DNA of 64,000 nt from Eucalyptus grandis (lineage: Eukaryota; Streptophyta; Magnoliopsida; Myrtales; Myrtaceae), in NCBI RefSeq assembly GCF_016545825.1, contig NC_052616.1, forward strand, positions 54,569,716 through 54,633,715, read 5' to 3'. Shown here in pieces: positions 15,123 to 27,377 of this stretch; within the stretch, counting starts at the first letter, position 1; each line of letters starts with the position of its first letter. The notes under the pieces are model-generated. The model was not told the origin of the DNA, ran no database searches, and saw only the letters and a list, made by a program, of their open reading frames with translations. A program made the position numbers and the translations under genes.

Positions 15123-17187
15123 TTTCATCTGCTTCTCGAGCTAATTATGTGGATGTTGCGTCCAGAAGTGCTATTTAGTTTTATATGAACTATTTGATGA
15201 GTGCGCTTGTCGTCACTACTAATGAACCGGTAGCGATGCGGTTGTTTCCTTTTCTCTTTGTATTAGAAAAGCCACCTTTTTCTGATTGGATCGCGTTCTA
15301 AATTTTTCTTTTAAGTAAAAAATATCATCCACCATGGACAAATTGGCACCAAGGAAAGAACAAACATTGGTGAGGTTGGGCCCCAATTCCGTCACATTCC
15401 GGAAGCAGCTTGGCGTTGTATTGCTCTCGTCGGGCATGCCTCTAATTACCTGGCGCGCATAGCCCAAAAGTGGTAGCTACATTCTCTCAAAAGCAGCCAC
15501 TTCTTGTCTTTATCTTTGTTTCTCTCTATTATTGTCTTGTTTCGTTCTATTGAACAATCTAAGTGATATTTATATCCACGGACGTAGGGGCGTCAATAGT
15601 TCGAACCCGACCTTAAATGAAAGCACGCCAGACCCGTCCCCACCGAAAACCACATACACCCCAAGTTGTCAGGTTGGTTTAGACCGGCTCGGGCTTTCGA
15701 GGATTTTTTCTCCTTTGTATTTTAGTATTTTTTCCCAAAAAATAGTGAAAAATGATCTTTTATTTTCTCCACACGATCTATCCCACTTTAACGAGGAAAA
15801 TGATATTGTATGTTAGCATCAGCAACAATTGTAGCAAATATATATACACCACGAAATCCCTTAATGAATGGGATTCTACAATAAAATTGTAAGGAAATCA
15901 AAATATGATGAAAATAAAAGATTACCTAATATTACAATCTTACAACTATGTAAAGAGAATATTTACGACAACTAAAATATCTCTAGGTCAATGTTTACAG
16001 ATCATTCACTCTCCTAACAGATCAATCTTGGTACTTCACCCGTCCGTATGGATAATGACGGTGACATCAACTCCCCAACATGATGTGGACAAGTTTTCTA
16101 TCATTCACTCCAAAAAGGATCGATGTTGGCTTGAAATGTTTTTGCAGTGTTAAATCTTCAGATGATTCTTCAAGTTATATAAAAATGCGAAAAGGATTGT
16201 CTTCCGTTTTATTTATTCATTTATTTGGTGATGTAAGAAGTCAGAATGCCCTCGACTTCGGTTTCACTCTCTTGGAAATGCCAGAGTACCTTGAAAAAGA
16301 TTTCTCTAATGATTAATTTTGGGAGTATCTTGCATTTTTTTCTTTAATCTCATTGTCCTTAAGCTAAGACCATGTAAAGTTTCTTATTTTCAATCTTATT
16401 TTTGCCATTTTTGGATTGAATCCTTAAAAATTTTGTTTTGATGAATTATAGTACTCTTTGAGAATTCTTGGGAACAAAAGTGAGAAGACACCAAAAAAAA
16501 AAAAAAAAAAAAAAAACCCTAACCGAAGAATTACCCGAAATCCTTTACTTATTGTGTGAATTGAACCGACTTGAAATTTTTGGGTCTTTGCGGTCAGGTT
16601 GAGCAAGGAATTTTTGTCCATGTACTTTTATAACATACTTAACTTGTTTGCGACATGGATTCTGTCCTTTATTTTATGTTTATTTTTTCACCTAATAATC
16701 ACCGCTTATTCTTGAGCTTTTGGGATTATTACCTTGCTTAGTTCATGTCATTTTAGAATCTTATGACAGAACTTAGATTCTTTAAATGTGCAGCTAAAAA
16801 AACTTATAACAACTATCTCATTGTATCCTCACCGATTCCACATCTCTATTATGAACAACTTTTTCATCTTAAAAAAAAAACATTTTTAGTCATGATAAAC
16901 TATTTGTCCTCTCTTTCTTTAACTCTCTTACCCTTTGTTTTATGCTCCAATATACTAAATGATGCTTAAGTTTGGTTCACTTGTTAACAAAGACCGCTAA
17001 AACAAGAAACAGCTAGGTAGGTGTTTCACGTGGATGCAAATTAAACATTTCCCGCCCTTGAAAATCGAGCTGAAAAGTGGTTTTCCAAGTTGAAGTATCA
17101 AAAGGTTCTTTTTTGTTGGCTTTCTTTTAATTATCCGAGAGCCATTAATGCAAAGATCCGATCATTTAAAACCCATGGAGCACTTTA
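15123..17187. other. Unassigned intergenic sequence
   Basis: I recognise no gene. There is a poly-A tract at about 16493-16517, and several short ORFs of 60-94 codons have no domain. The right edge carries the left copy of the CTTTA target duplication (17183-17187) of the Gypsy element. Confidence 0.5.
17183..17187. repeat. Target-site duplication CTTTA, left copy
   Basis: CTTTA directly precedes the element start at 17188 and is repeated exactly at 27373-27377 after the element end. Confidence 0.9.
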
Positions 17188-20127
17188 TGTCACGCCCGAA
17201 CCTCGAGCGCGTCAACATCCCACCATGGTCATTCAAATGCGACGTCCCAGGTTAAGTCGCCGACCCAATTTCTTTTATTATTGCGCAAGCGAACGTATTA
17301 TAAAACCCCGACAATAAAATACGGGATAGAAAAGCAGGAAATAATTTCACAACCAATCACTTACATAAACCAACGGAGTTACAGACGAAGGCCTATAGCC
17401 AAAAGTCTACGAAAGACGCTCTTAAAAATGAACTGTCCTACGACCTACAAGTCGGACACGCTCTCCAATCCTTATGACTTCACCTCTGCAACCCCTCAAG
17501 GCCAACCAAAGATATCTGGCCACTTCGTCCCACCGGGGACCTGAAATTTTAATCCCACAACCGGGATGAGAAAATGTCTCAGCAAGTTCAACCCCTAAAC
17601 CCCTATTAGAAAGAAAATATGCCCCTAGTGGCCTAACCACATCACACGAAGACTTACCTCGCATTAGCCTTCATCCGAGTTAGCACAATTTATATAATTC
17701 AACCACGTGCAATTATGATAACCAAACAACTGCGGCACAATCAAATCATCGGAACAATTCAACTACTTGGATCGTCTCGCGATCAATCGACTCGGCGATT
17801 ATATGTCATTCTAGCAAATCAATCATTGCTCTCAATCACGGCCCTACAGAAGGTTTAACAAACAAAGTGGCAATCACGGCCCCACTCGGCATGACCTTTA
17901 ATTAGGTGGTTCATCACGGCCTCACCGGGCACGACCTCTAATAGGTGGTCAATCACGGCCTCACCGGGCACGACCTCTCCTAGGTGGTACATCACGGCCT
18001 CACTGGCACGACCTCTCATAGGTGGTTCATCACGGCCCTATTAGGCACGACCTCTCATAGGTGGTCCATCAAGGCCTCACCGGCACGACCTCTAATAGGT
18101 GGTCCATCACGGCCTTACCGGGCACGACCTCTAATAGGTGGCCAATCACGGCCTCACCGGGCACGACCTCTCCTAGGTGGTACATCACGGCCTCACTGGG
18201 CACGACCTCTAATAGGTGGTCAATCACACCAATCTTCCATCAATTTCTACACTTAGGATTTTATAAAGAATCCCTATTTATCACAATCACACTCCATTTG
18301 CCACAATCAGTCATCAAATTCAAATTCTAAATACACAAAGAAATGATCGGCACGAAATTATGGGAGAATAAGGTTCCAAAATAATTTTCAGAATTTATTA
18401 AATAATTAAATTTAATTCCGAAAATTAATTAAATAATAATATCCATGTATTTCACGATCCACAATCAATTTATAACATCCAAACGTCAATTTCAAAATCT
18501 GACTACACAAATAAATGACGGTACGAAATTCGAGAATTTAGGGTCCCGACAAAATTTTCGAATTTAATAAATAATTAAATTTATTCCGAAAATAATTAAA
18601 TAATAATATTTTAATCATTTCGAATAATAAAATATTATTAAATTATTAAACAATTTCGAAATATTTATTTAATCCCAAAAGTAATTCATTTATGTCAAAT
18701 CACCATTATACTAATATAAACATCAATTTAACCTTAACCAAGCATACTTTAAGTTAATCTAACCTCTTAATCTAATTCACAATTAAATAAACTCAACTAA
18801 CCACCTAAGCTTAATTAACTTAAGCTAAACACACCTAAAGCATAATTAACCCTCTAAGCGAGGTTTAGTGAGCTAAACTCACCGGATTAGCGAGCCGAGC
18901 GGACCAAAACGACGAGGGCGATGCGAGGATCAACTTTCCTCAAGGCGGGCCGAGCATCCGGGCTCGGGAAGCCGGCCAAAACGGGCCAAACATGGGCTTC
19001 CATACCCATTTTTCTAGTCACCGATTTGGGGCTGGAGGAGGCGGATCCGGCGCGAATGGGCGGAGGAACGGCGAGAAGCGGCGGCTACTTGGTGGGCGAG
19101 GCGGTGGCTCCGGCGGGACTCACGGTGGCCGGAGGTGATCGACCGCGGCTCGAGCTGGCCGAACAGCCCTCGGGACGCATGAGCGAGGCCCACCGAGATG
19201 GTCAAGGCGTCGGCCAAGCGCGGCGAGCGGGCGGACGGGCAGCGACGGCGAGCTCCGGCGAACGGGCGACGAGCGACGGCCATGGCTGCAGCTTCTTCGA
19301 CAAGCTCAAATCTGATGGGTCTTCGAGCAAGAACCCGAGATGGAGGAGAGAGGGCGACGGTGAGCGGACACGCGGCTGCACGCGCGAACGGCGGCGACAA
19401 CGACGGCACCGGCGGCGAGCGATGAGCGGCGAAGGAGGCGGACGACGAGGGACTGCTTCGGCTTCTTCCTCTCGCAAATTTTCTGGTCTTTCGCACAAAG
19501 AAGATGGAGGAGAAACCAACGGAAGGGAGAGAGGAAGGAGAGAGAAGGGGGAGAGAGAGAGATGGGACCATTCCCTTTTCTTTTCCTTTTTCTTTAATCC
19601 CACAAAAATGGCCCACCATGACCTCATGGATGATGTCATACTCCACTCACTCAAAACTCCCACAACCTTATTCCAATGGGTTCAATTCCATTTTCCGCCG
19701 GGGTCCAATTTTTGTACATCCAATTTCTTCAATTTTCATCAATTCTCTTCCAATTGAATCAAATTGAAGTCCACAAAATTAGTCCGATGTCACCACACTT
19801 CAATTCACATCTTCACTTGTCTATAGAACCAACTTAACTCCCAAAAGCAAGACCAAAGGCGGGCCTACTAATTTCTCAAGCCAAAATAACCTATCTCCGA
19901 TCTTTAATCGATTTTAATTGTGTCGTAATGACCCTTGCAAACTAGCTCGGTTGAAAGGTCGCTTCCCGGTCAAATTCTCGAGTCGATGCATTAGAAACTC
20001 TTAACCGCTTCACCCGATAGACTAGTTTCCACATGAGTGGCCAACTCAAGGAAAATAACTATATGCGTGCCAACGAAATGCTCGTCTCAATTTATTGAAA
20101 ATAGAATCGGAAAATCGGGATGTCACA
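17188..20127 (-). mobile_element. 3' LTR of the Gypsy element
   Basis: Plus strand TGTCACGCCCGAACCTCGAG to CGGGATGTCACA, 2940 bp. It lies beside the polypurine tract, so in element orientation it is the 3' LTR. It lacks about 398 bp that both the partner LTR (26741-27138) and the solo LTR have; the gap follows AAAATAACC at about 19890. ORFs of 150-278 codons at 18921-19757 (+) and 19014-19663 (-) overlap on opposite strands in GC-rich DNA and are not called as genes. Confidence 0.88.
17871..18220 (-). repeat. Minisatellite in the 3' LTR, nine units of 38-40 bp
   Basis: Plus-strand unit CATCACGGCCTCACCGGGCA plus CGACCTCTAATAGGTGGT. Nine consecutive units with a few differences each. There is no unique spacer between units, so it is a plain tandem repeat. 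Confidence 0.92.
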
Positions 20128-20142
20128 ACTCTTCCCCTCTTA
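20128..20142 (-). other. Polypurine tract of the Gypsy element
   Basis: Minus strand TAAGAGGGGAAGAGT directly before the LTR start TGTGACATCC. Just upstream is TTTCGAGGACAAAATTTTTA, a stretch commonly seen before the polypurine tract of chromovirus-type elements. It primes plus-strand DNA synthesis. Confidence 0.8.
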
Positions 20143-23100
20143 TAAAAATTTTGTCCTCGAAATTTAAACCTTTACCAATCCTTAAACAAAAAAAAAAGGT
20201 GGAGGTACAATCGTCTCATATAATCTTCTCTTTCTCAAAGGTTGCTCCTTTTGTAACAATGCTGCTAGATCATTGCTATCTTGCCCAAACCACTTCGGAT
20301 CCAAAATAGTAAACACTTACCCACTTAAAATTCCAAAGGTCTTCAACACAAAATCTACGAAGCTAAACTAGCGATTACCGAGCGATCTCTAAACTGTCTC
20401 TAATAATTGCAACCGAATCACCGATTTCTAAACCAACTCGGACCTGCGATTTTCTGATCTCGATCTCATCTCAACCGACTTAAGTCCCGTACACTCTACT
20501 CTACACTAATTAAAGAGAAACTATCCGACCGATCCGCTGAAACTAGGAACCTCTAGTTAAGATCTGATATAACTCTCACACTGATCTCGGCAATTGCAAT
20601 CACTGACTACTGTACTGACCCTGGCCTGCGATCTTTCTTTCCCCAACTTCATCTCAGCAATCGAAATTCCACACTCTCTCGCTATACACTCGCTTAAGAA
20701 AGAACCATCCGAAAGCTCGCCAACTTGGAACATCGATCTAGATTTGAAATACAATTCATCCCCGGCACTTCATGCAGATGATTTATATGATATACCCACA
20801 CTTCGGTATACTTACTCTAATCGAGATTTTTTCGTGGCTTACTTAGGTGAGTTGACTCTGTTCCTCTGTCGACCACAACCCCAAAAGGAATCGATACTCT
20901 TCCCGACTCCTTAATAACCTGTCATAACATTCCATCATGCTATACTTCCATTCTCACACAGACTCTCTCCAAGTTTGAAAAGCTTTCCTAGCTTACATTA
21001 CCAAATTCTCACTTACCGGCGCATCCAACACTTACAACTTGATCGGTGATATCCATCTTCATACCGATCTACCAATCCCGATGATATAGATTCCGACTCA
21101 TTTTCGTACTTTTTGGGCAACGCTGAAGTTGCTATGATGAGCTTCCCATAAGATCTCTTCTTTAACCTCTCGTATCGACAATTACATACAATCGTCCTCG
21201 AACCTTAGCGTTCGTTATCAAAAATCTGAAAATCAACCTCTCTCATCTACATTCTCTTATAGAATCTTCTGAATTTATGAATCTATCCACCGAAGCGATT
21301 TGATTCTCGATCTGAACTTTCGGCTCAATTCGAGGGTAGTCTTAAGATTCAAAGGTGGCTTACCTTAAATTTGAAAATCGAATTTCGAACTTAAATAAGA
21401 TCCAATCCTTAAGTACCAACTGTGCAACTAAGGACTCTCGACTCGGTACATCCGCAACTTTGCTCACCTTTCCGTGATATCAAATATCCTAGTCATAATC
21501 CTTAAGGAGTTCCATCCAAATAAGCTGTCTCATACTCAACTCTTGAGGTCTCAATCGACGGGACGCGTATGCAACAACCCTATCATGTTGTATCAACACG
21601 CAACCCCATCCTTTAAACGACGCATCTCTATAGATCTCATAACTTTCAGGGGCTAGATGGAACGGTCAAGACACGGGTGCGGTAGTCGCTTCTTCTTAAG
21701 CTCTTGAAAACTACGCCGCACTCATATGTCCACACAAACTTTTCTTACTTCCTCGCAGTCGAATCAACCGCAACGCTGATGCTGAAAACCCTTCCATAAA
21801 ACTTATGTAATATCTCGCTAATCCCCGAACTTCTAATCTCTCGTCACCGTAGTCAATATTGGCCAACTGTTCACTACTTCAATCTTGGGGGGGGTCTACG
21901 GAGATTCCTTCTCCGAAATCACGTGACCTAGGAACGCAACACGAGTCATCCCAAAACTCACATTTGCTAAGCTTATTGTAAAATCCAAAAGTACTCAAGG
22001 TCTAAAGTACCATCCTCGAATGTCTCTTGTGTCCCTCGACACTCTTCGAACACACCAGGATAACTTTACCGAGCATGATCACAACCGATTCAAGTACCCT
22101 TAAACATTCTACTCATTAGACCCAAACAACCAACTAAGGTGTCCATCAAACCACACGGTATTACAATGAACTCATAACCGCCGTATTGAGTGCGAGATGC
22201 TAACTTCGGTATGTCTTTCTTCCCGATTCTCAACTAATGATACCCGACCTCCGGTCGATCTTAAGAAATATCGATGTACAAGCACAATGAACCAACTTTC
22301 TTCCTTACGAATAGAACAGTGCTCCCCAAGGTGATACACTTTGGAAAGTATGAATCTCTTATCCAACACTTCCTGCATTTACACCTTTAGTTCTTTTAAC
22401 TCAGGTAACACCATCCGGTAAGGAGCCTTAAGGACTAGCTTTGTTCCGGTGCTAATTCAATCACGAACTCTATGTCTCTTTTCGACAAAGAAACCCGACA
22501 ATTCTTCGAAAATACCTTAGAAGACGTATGTACCACGATTAAGTTTTCCATATTCGGCTCCTCAACCGACACATCCATTATCCATTATAGTTACCAAGTA
22601 GATTCGGTAACCAACAACTAGAACTAAGTCATCTTCAAAGACGAATAACGAGGATCGAAGTTCCTCTTCAACTTTCAAAGTGATTCAAAACTTTCACACA
22701 CTAACTCAACAAACTGAATTATGTTACTACTACGATTCAAAACAATAGAAAGCTCATTGAGCCAAACCCTTTCATAAATGACTTCCAAGTCATACTTAAG
22801 CAACCCTTCAAGTACAACTATAGTTAGAGACTCATCTTTCTATCACTTTATTACCACAACGAAAATCCTATAACCTTCACTGAAAATTCTGCTGTACTAC
22901 TCGATAACAACATCTCAAAAACATTCTTCTTCCGATTGATGCATGGTCAATCCCTTCATGCTCCTCTAGCCGTCCTAGCGGTGTCCAATCTGCGATAACA
23001 GAAAGTGCTTACGCTCACCTGAACTTTTGCGGCCGACAGCTCTCATGCTCCCTTTTTACTCGACACTAGGCCGACTCATGCCTCCTTTCCACCGACTCGG

Positions 23101-24019
23101 CACACAATCGTGGAGTCATTTACCTCTTATCAAGGAATATCATGCACCCTTTTTGCACTGGGTCTGTTCCAAGTACCCCATTAAATGTCCCGAAGCATGT
23201 TTCCTCTATTCTCGTCTCATCAACGGCGGGCGAGACAGCTATAGTTCCATCCATCTATACGAGCCATCTTTGATCAAATGGCTTTACCGGCGACACTTGT
23301 AACAAGTCATTTCCCTCTTACAAAGCACGGAACAGATCCATGTCTTTTCTTACGACACAACACACATCGATCGAGTTGAGCACCGACTTTCCAATTCTAC
23401 TCTTCCGAGTTGGGTGAAACAGGCATCTTTCTTCGACATCGGCCTTTCTCCCCAACCGATTTTCATCTCTGTCTAAACTGAACCTTGACTCGATACGAGA
23501 CTTGATCCTCGATTACAACTCAGATTAGGCCTCAACAAAGGCGCGGCGCAAGAATAAAACGGTCACAACACCGGCAGCGGTAGAAACAACGGCAACAACG
23601 GCGGCTCGATCCCGAACTTACTAACCCAACAAGCTTCCAAGGAACACTAGCGCCCGAATGATCCCATCAAACCTAGGATCACTCGGTGCTACTACACTCT
23701 AAGTACCAGCCTATAGCGGTACTCTCACACTCGCGCCGGTCTAAGCCTACGCTTTACCTCGGATACCAACTCTTATCAGCATCCTACCCCGAGGTATAGG
23801 TCCTATCGTCCTCTTCCAAGGAGTTCTCCACTCCTGGTCACTCATCCTACAGCTCTTTATAGACACCCGCTTTCCGATTCCAACATCGGGTTAGAATTTG
23901 AGTGACCCCACAAACAAGCTACCAAGCAGCCTATCAACCACATGCATCAGCATATTAAAAGCCTTTCCTACTAACTATCCCATGACTCATCGCACCTTAT
24001 CACTCCATACACAGACCAT
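20143..24019 (-). pseudogene. Decayed gag-pol of the Gypsy element
   Basis: Minus strand, from right to left: a Gly/Asn/Arg-rich gag-like part (about 23520-23620). Then the N-terminal reverse transcriptase with LPELKELKVQMQEVLDKRFI (about 22340-22410), RT thumb/connection and RNase H with a KLSKCEFW-like motif (about 21950-21980), a DPPKIEVVNSWP-like motif (about 21860-21890), and DASFKGWGCVLIQHDRVVAY in the RNase H start (about 21570-21640). Last, weak integrase traces (FGVVVDR at about 20860-20890). Frame changes every 50-150 bases. The RT active-site YxDD could not be found in any frame. The clade (Tekay/Del-like) is an inference from the RT wording. Dead. Confidence 0.75.
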
Positions 24020-24030
24020 GCTCGATACCA
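24020..24030 (-). promoter_or_regulatory. Gypsy primer-binding site
   Basis: Minus strand TGGTATCGAGC, an initiator-tRNA-Met-type site, 12 bases inside the LTR end at 24043. The 12-base gap is larger than usual. Confidence 0.7.
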
Positions 24031-24721
24031 CTTAAACGGGGATGTCACGCCCGAACCTCGAGCGTCAACAAATTACCATGGTCATTCAAATGCGACGTCC
24101 CAGGTTAAGTCGCCGACCCAATTTCTTTTTATTATTGCGCGAACGTATTATAAAACCCCGACAATAAAAAACGGGATAGAAAAGTAGGAAATAATTTCAC
24201 AACCAATCACTTACATAAACCAACGGAGTTACGAGACGAAGGCCTATAGCCAAAAGTCTACGAAAGACGGCTCTTAAAATGAACTGTCCGACGACCTACA
24301 AGTCGGACATGCTCTCCAATCCTTATGACTTCACCTCTGCAACCCCTCAAGGCCAACCAAAGATATCTGGCCACTCCGTCCACCGGGACCTGAAATTTTA
24401 ATCCCACAACCGGGATGAGATAATGTCTTAGCAAGTTCAACCCCTAAACCCCTATTAGAAAGAAAATACGCCCGAGTGGCCTAACCACATCACACGTAAG
24501 ACTTACCTCGCATTAGCCTTCATCTCAAGTTAGCACAATTTATATAATTCAACCACGTGCAATTATGATAACCAAACAAGCTGCGGCACAATCACATCAT
24601 CGGAACAATTCAACTACTTGGATCGTCTCGGCGATCAATCGACTCGGCCAATTATATGTCATTCTAGCAAATCAATCATTGCTCTCAATCACGGCCCTAT
24701 AGGAAGGTTTAACAAACAAGG

Positions 24722-25074
24722 CAATCACGCCCCACTCGGCACGACCTTTAATTAGGTGGTCCATCACGGCCTCACTAGGCACGACCTCTAATAGGTGGTC
24801 AATCACGGCCTCACCGGGCATGACCTCTCCTAGGTGGTACATCACGGCCTCACCGGGCACGACCTCTCATAGGTGGTTCATCACGGCCCTATTAGGCACG
24901 ACCTCTCATAGGTGGTCCATCACGGCCTCACTTTAGGGCACGACCTCTAATAGGTGGTCCATCACGGCCTTTTGGGCACGACCTCTAATAGGTGGTCAAT
25001 CACGGCCTCACTGGGCACGACCTCTCCTAGGTGGTACATCACGGCCTCACCGAGCACGACCTCTACTAGGTGGT
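24722..25074 (-). repeat. Minisatellite in the 5' LTR, nine units of 38-42 bp
   Basis: Same unit as at 17871-18220 and in the same order of variant units (for example a CCTATTAGG unit in fifth place in both), so the array predates this element's insertion. Confidence 0.92.
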
Positions 25075-25738
25075 CAATCACAGCCAATCTTCCATCAATT
25101 TCTACACTTAGGATTTTATAAAGAATCCCTATTTATCACAATCACACTCCATTTGCCACAATCAGTCATCAAATTCAAATTCTAAATACAAAGCAAATGG
25201 CGATCGACGGAATTATGGGAGAATAAGGTTCCAAAATAATTTTCAGAATTTATTAAATAATTAAATTTAATTCCGAAAATTAATTAAATAATAATATCCA
25301 TGTATTTCACGATCCACACTCAATTTATAATATCCAAACGTCAATTTCAAAATCGACTACACAAAGAAATGCAACGAAAATTCGAGAATTTAGGGTCCTG
25401 ACAAAATTTTCGAATTTAATAAATAATTAAATTTATTCCGAAAATAATTAAATAATAATATTTTAATCATTTCGAATAATAAAATATTATTAAATTATTA
25501 AACAATTTCGAAATATTTATTTAATCCCAAAAGTAATTCATTTATGTCAAATCACCATTATACTAATATAAACATCAATTTAACCTTAACCAAACATACT
25601 TTAAGTTAATCTAACCTCTTATTCTAATTCACAATTAAATAAACTCAACTAACCACCTAAGCTTAATTAACTTAAGCTAAACACACCTAAAGCATAATTA
25701 ACCCTCTAAGCGAGGTTTAGTGAGCTAAACTCACCGGA

Positions 25739-26515
25739 TTAGCGAGCCGAGCGGACCAAAACGACGAGGGCGACGCGAGGATCAACTTTCCTCAAGGCGG
25801 GCCGAGCATCCGGGCTCGGGAAGCCAGCCAAAACGGGCCAAACATGGGCTGCCATACCCATTTTTCCAGTCACCGATTTGGGGCTGGAGGAGGCGGATCC
25901 GACGCGGAATGGGCGGAGGAATGGCAGAGAAGCGGCGGCTGCAGCTTGGTGGGCGAGGTGGCGGTTCCGGCGGGACTCACGCTGGCCGGAGGTGACTGAA
26001 TCGCGGCTGAGCTGGCCGAACAGCCCCGGGACGCACGAGCAGGCCCACCGAGACGGCTGGGCGTCGGCCAAGCGCGGGCGAGCGGGGCGGACGGGCAGCG
26101 ACGGCAAGCTCCGGCGAACGGGCGACGAGCGACGGCCATGGCTGCAGCTTCTTCGACAAGCTCGATTTGATGGGTCTTCGAGCAAGAACCCGAGATGGAG
26201 GAGAGAGGGCGACGGTGAGCGGACACGCGGCTGCGCGCGCGAACGGCGGCGACAACGACGGCACCGGCGGCGAGCGATGAGCGGCGAAGGAGGCGGACGA
26301 CGAGGACTGCTTCGGCTTCTTCCTCTGCAAATTTTCTGGTCTTTCGCACAAAGAAGATGGAGGAGAAACCAACGGAAGGGAGAGAGGAAGGAGAGAGAAG
26401 GGGAGAGAGAGAGATGGGACCATTCCCTTTTCTTTTCCTTTTTCTTTAATCCCACAAAAATGGCCCACCATGACCTCATGGATGATGTCATACTCCACTC
26501 ACTCAAAACTCCCAC
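25739..26515 (-). other. Open reading frame inside the 5' Gypsy LTR, 258 aa, no known domain
   Basis: Ser/Arg/Pro-rich frame beginning MGVLSEWSMTSSMRSWW. No domain recognised. It occupies the same place in the LTR as the 251-aa frame at 5829-6584 and shares its C-terminal stretch in the same frame (MGMA, VDPR and LVVL in common), ending just before a conserved GGTGAGTTTAG. In the partner LTR (18900-19663) the frame is broken by indels. May be a leader ORF or chance. Confidence 0.25.
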
Positions 26516-27372
26516 AACCTTATTCCAATGGGTTCAATTCCATTTTCCGGGGTCCAATTTTTGTACATCCAATTTCTTCAATTTTCATCAATTCTCTTCC
26601 AATTGAATCAAATTGAAGTCCACAAAATTAGTCCGATGTCACCACACTTCAATTCACATCTTCACTTGTCTATAGAACCAACTTAACTCCCAAAAGCAAG
26701 ACCAAAGGCGGGCCTACTAATTTCTCAAGCCAAAATAACCATTCTCTAATTTAATTGCTGAAAAACTCTGATTGCATGAAAAATCTTCCAAAGATGATTC
26801 AATGATCCTGGAAATGATTTGTGACACACCCGGACTTCCAATTTCTGAATTCGATCTCAATTCCGCGGTTAATTTCACTTTGGCACGATACCGCGCGGTC
26901 CAACCTACCGGGTAGCCTTTAGAGATTTTTATGCATTTGACCTATGGTTGATCATCTCAAGCCACAATGTACATCTTTGAAACATTGGCGACTTTCGGTT
27001 GTCGGGGTAATCTCAAGGTTTCAAATACGAACACAAGGTACCCAATTGATAGAAAAGTCGGTCCAGTGCCGATCGACATGAATTGTGCGATCTGGTGGAA
27101 TCACCCACACCTGATCACATGCCTCTGTCGAGTCGACCTATCTCCGATCTTTAATCGATTTTAATTGTGCCGTAATGACCCTTGCAAACTAGCTCGGTCG
27201 AAAGGTCGCTTCGGTCAAATTCTCGAGTCGATGCATTGGAAACTCTTAACAGCTTCACTCGATAGACTAGTTTCCACATGAGTGGCCAACTCAAGGAAAA
27301 GAACTATATGCGTGCCAACGAAATGCCCGTCTCAATTTATTGAAAATAGAATCGGAAAATCGGGATGTCACA

Positions 27373-27377
27373 CTTTA
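27373..27377. repeat. Target-site duplication CTTTA, right copy
   Basis: Exact repeat of 17183-17187 directly after the Gypsy element. Confidence 0.9.

Larger units (their letters stand above)
17188..27372 (-). mobile_element. Complete but decayed Ty3/Gypsy (chromovirus-like) retrotransposon, 10.2 kb
   Basis: Two LTRs in the same orientation (17188-20127 and 24043-27372), a polypurine tract, a primer-binding site, internal gag-pol debris and a perfect CTTTA target duplication define one whole element on the minus strand. The internal region is only 3.9 kb, shorter than the 5-6 kb expected for a chromovirus, and has no open frame longer than about 100 codons. It is the same family as the solo LTR at 4948-7923, in opposite orientation. 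Confidence 0.9.
24043..27372 (-). mobile_element. 5' LTR of the Gypsy element
   Basis: Plus strand TGTCACGCCCGAACCTCGAG to CGGGATGTCACA, 3330 bp, next to the primer-binding site. It retains the full 5' part, including 26741-27138, which is deleted in the partner LTR. It also holds the nine-unit minisatellite, the GC-rich block and a GGTGAGTTTAG (minus strand, 25735 down) equivalent to 6588 in the solo LTR. Differences from the partner LTR are mainly short indels. Confidence 0.9.

Noticed and set aside
17871..18220. CRISPR-like look of regularly repeated 38-bp units (also 24722-25074)
   Set aside because: The units abut each other with no unique spacers, lie in a plant LTR, and there are no cas genes; it is a minisatellite.
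18921..19757. 278-codon plus-strand ORF in the Gypsy 3' LTR
   Set aside because: GC-rich LTR sequence, overlapping long ORFs on the other strand, no domain; the homologous frame differs in the partner LTR.
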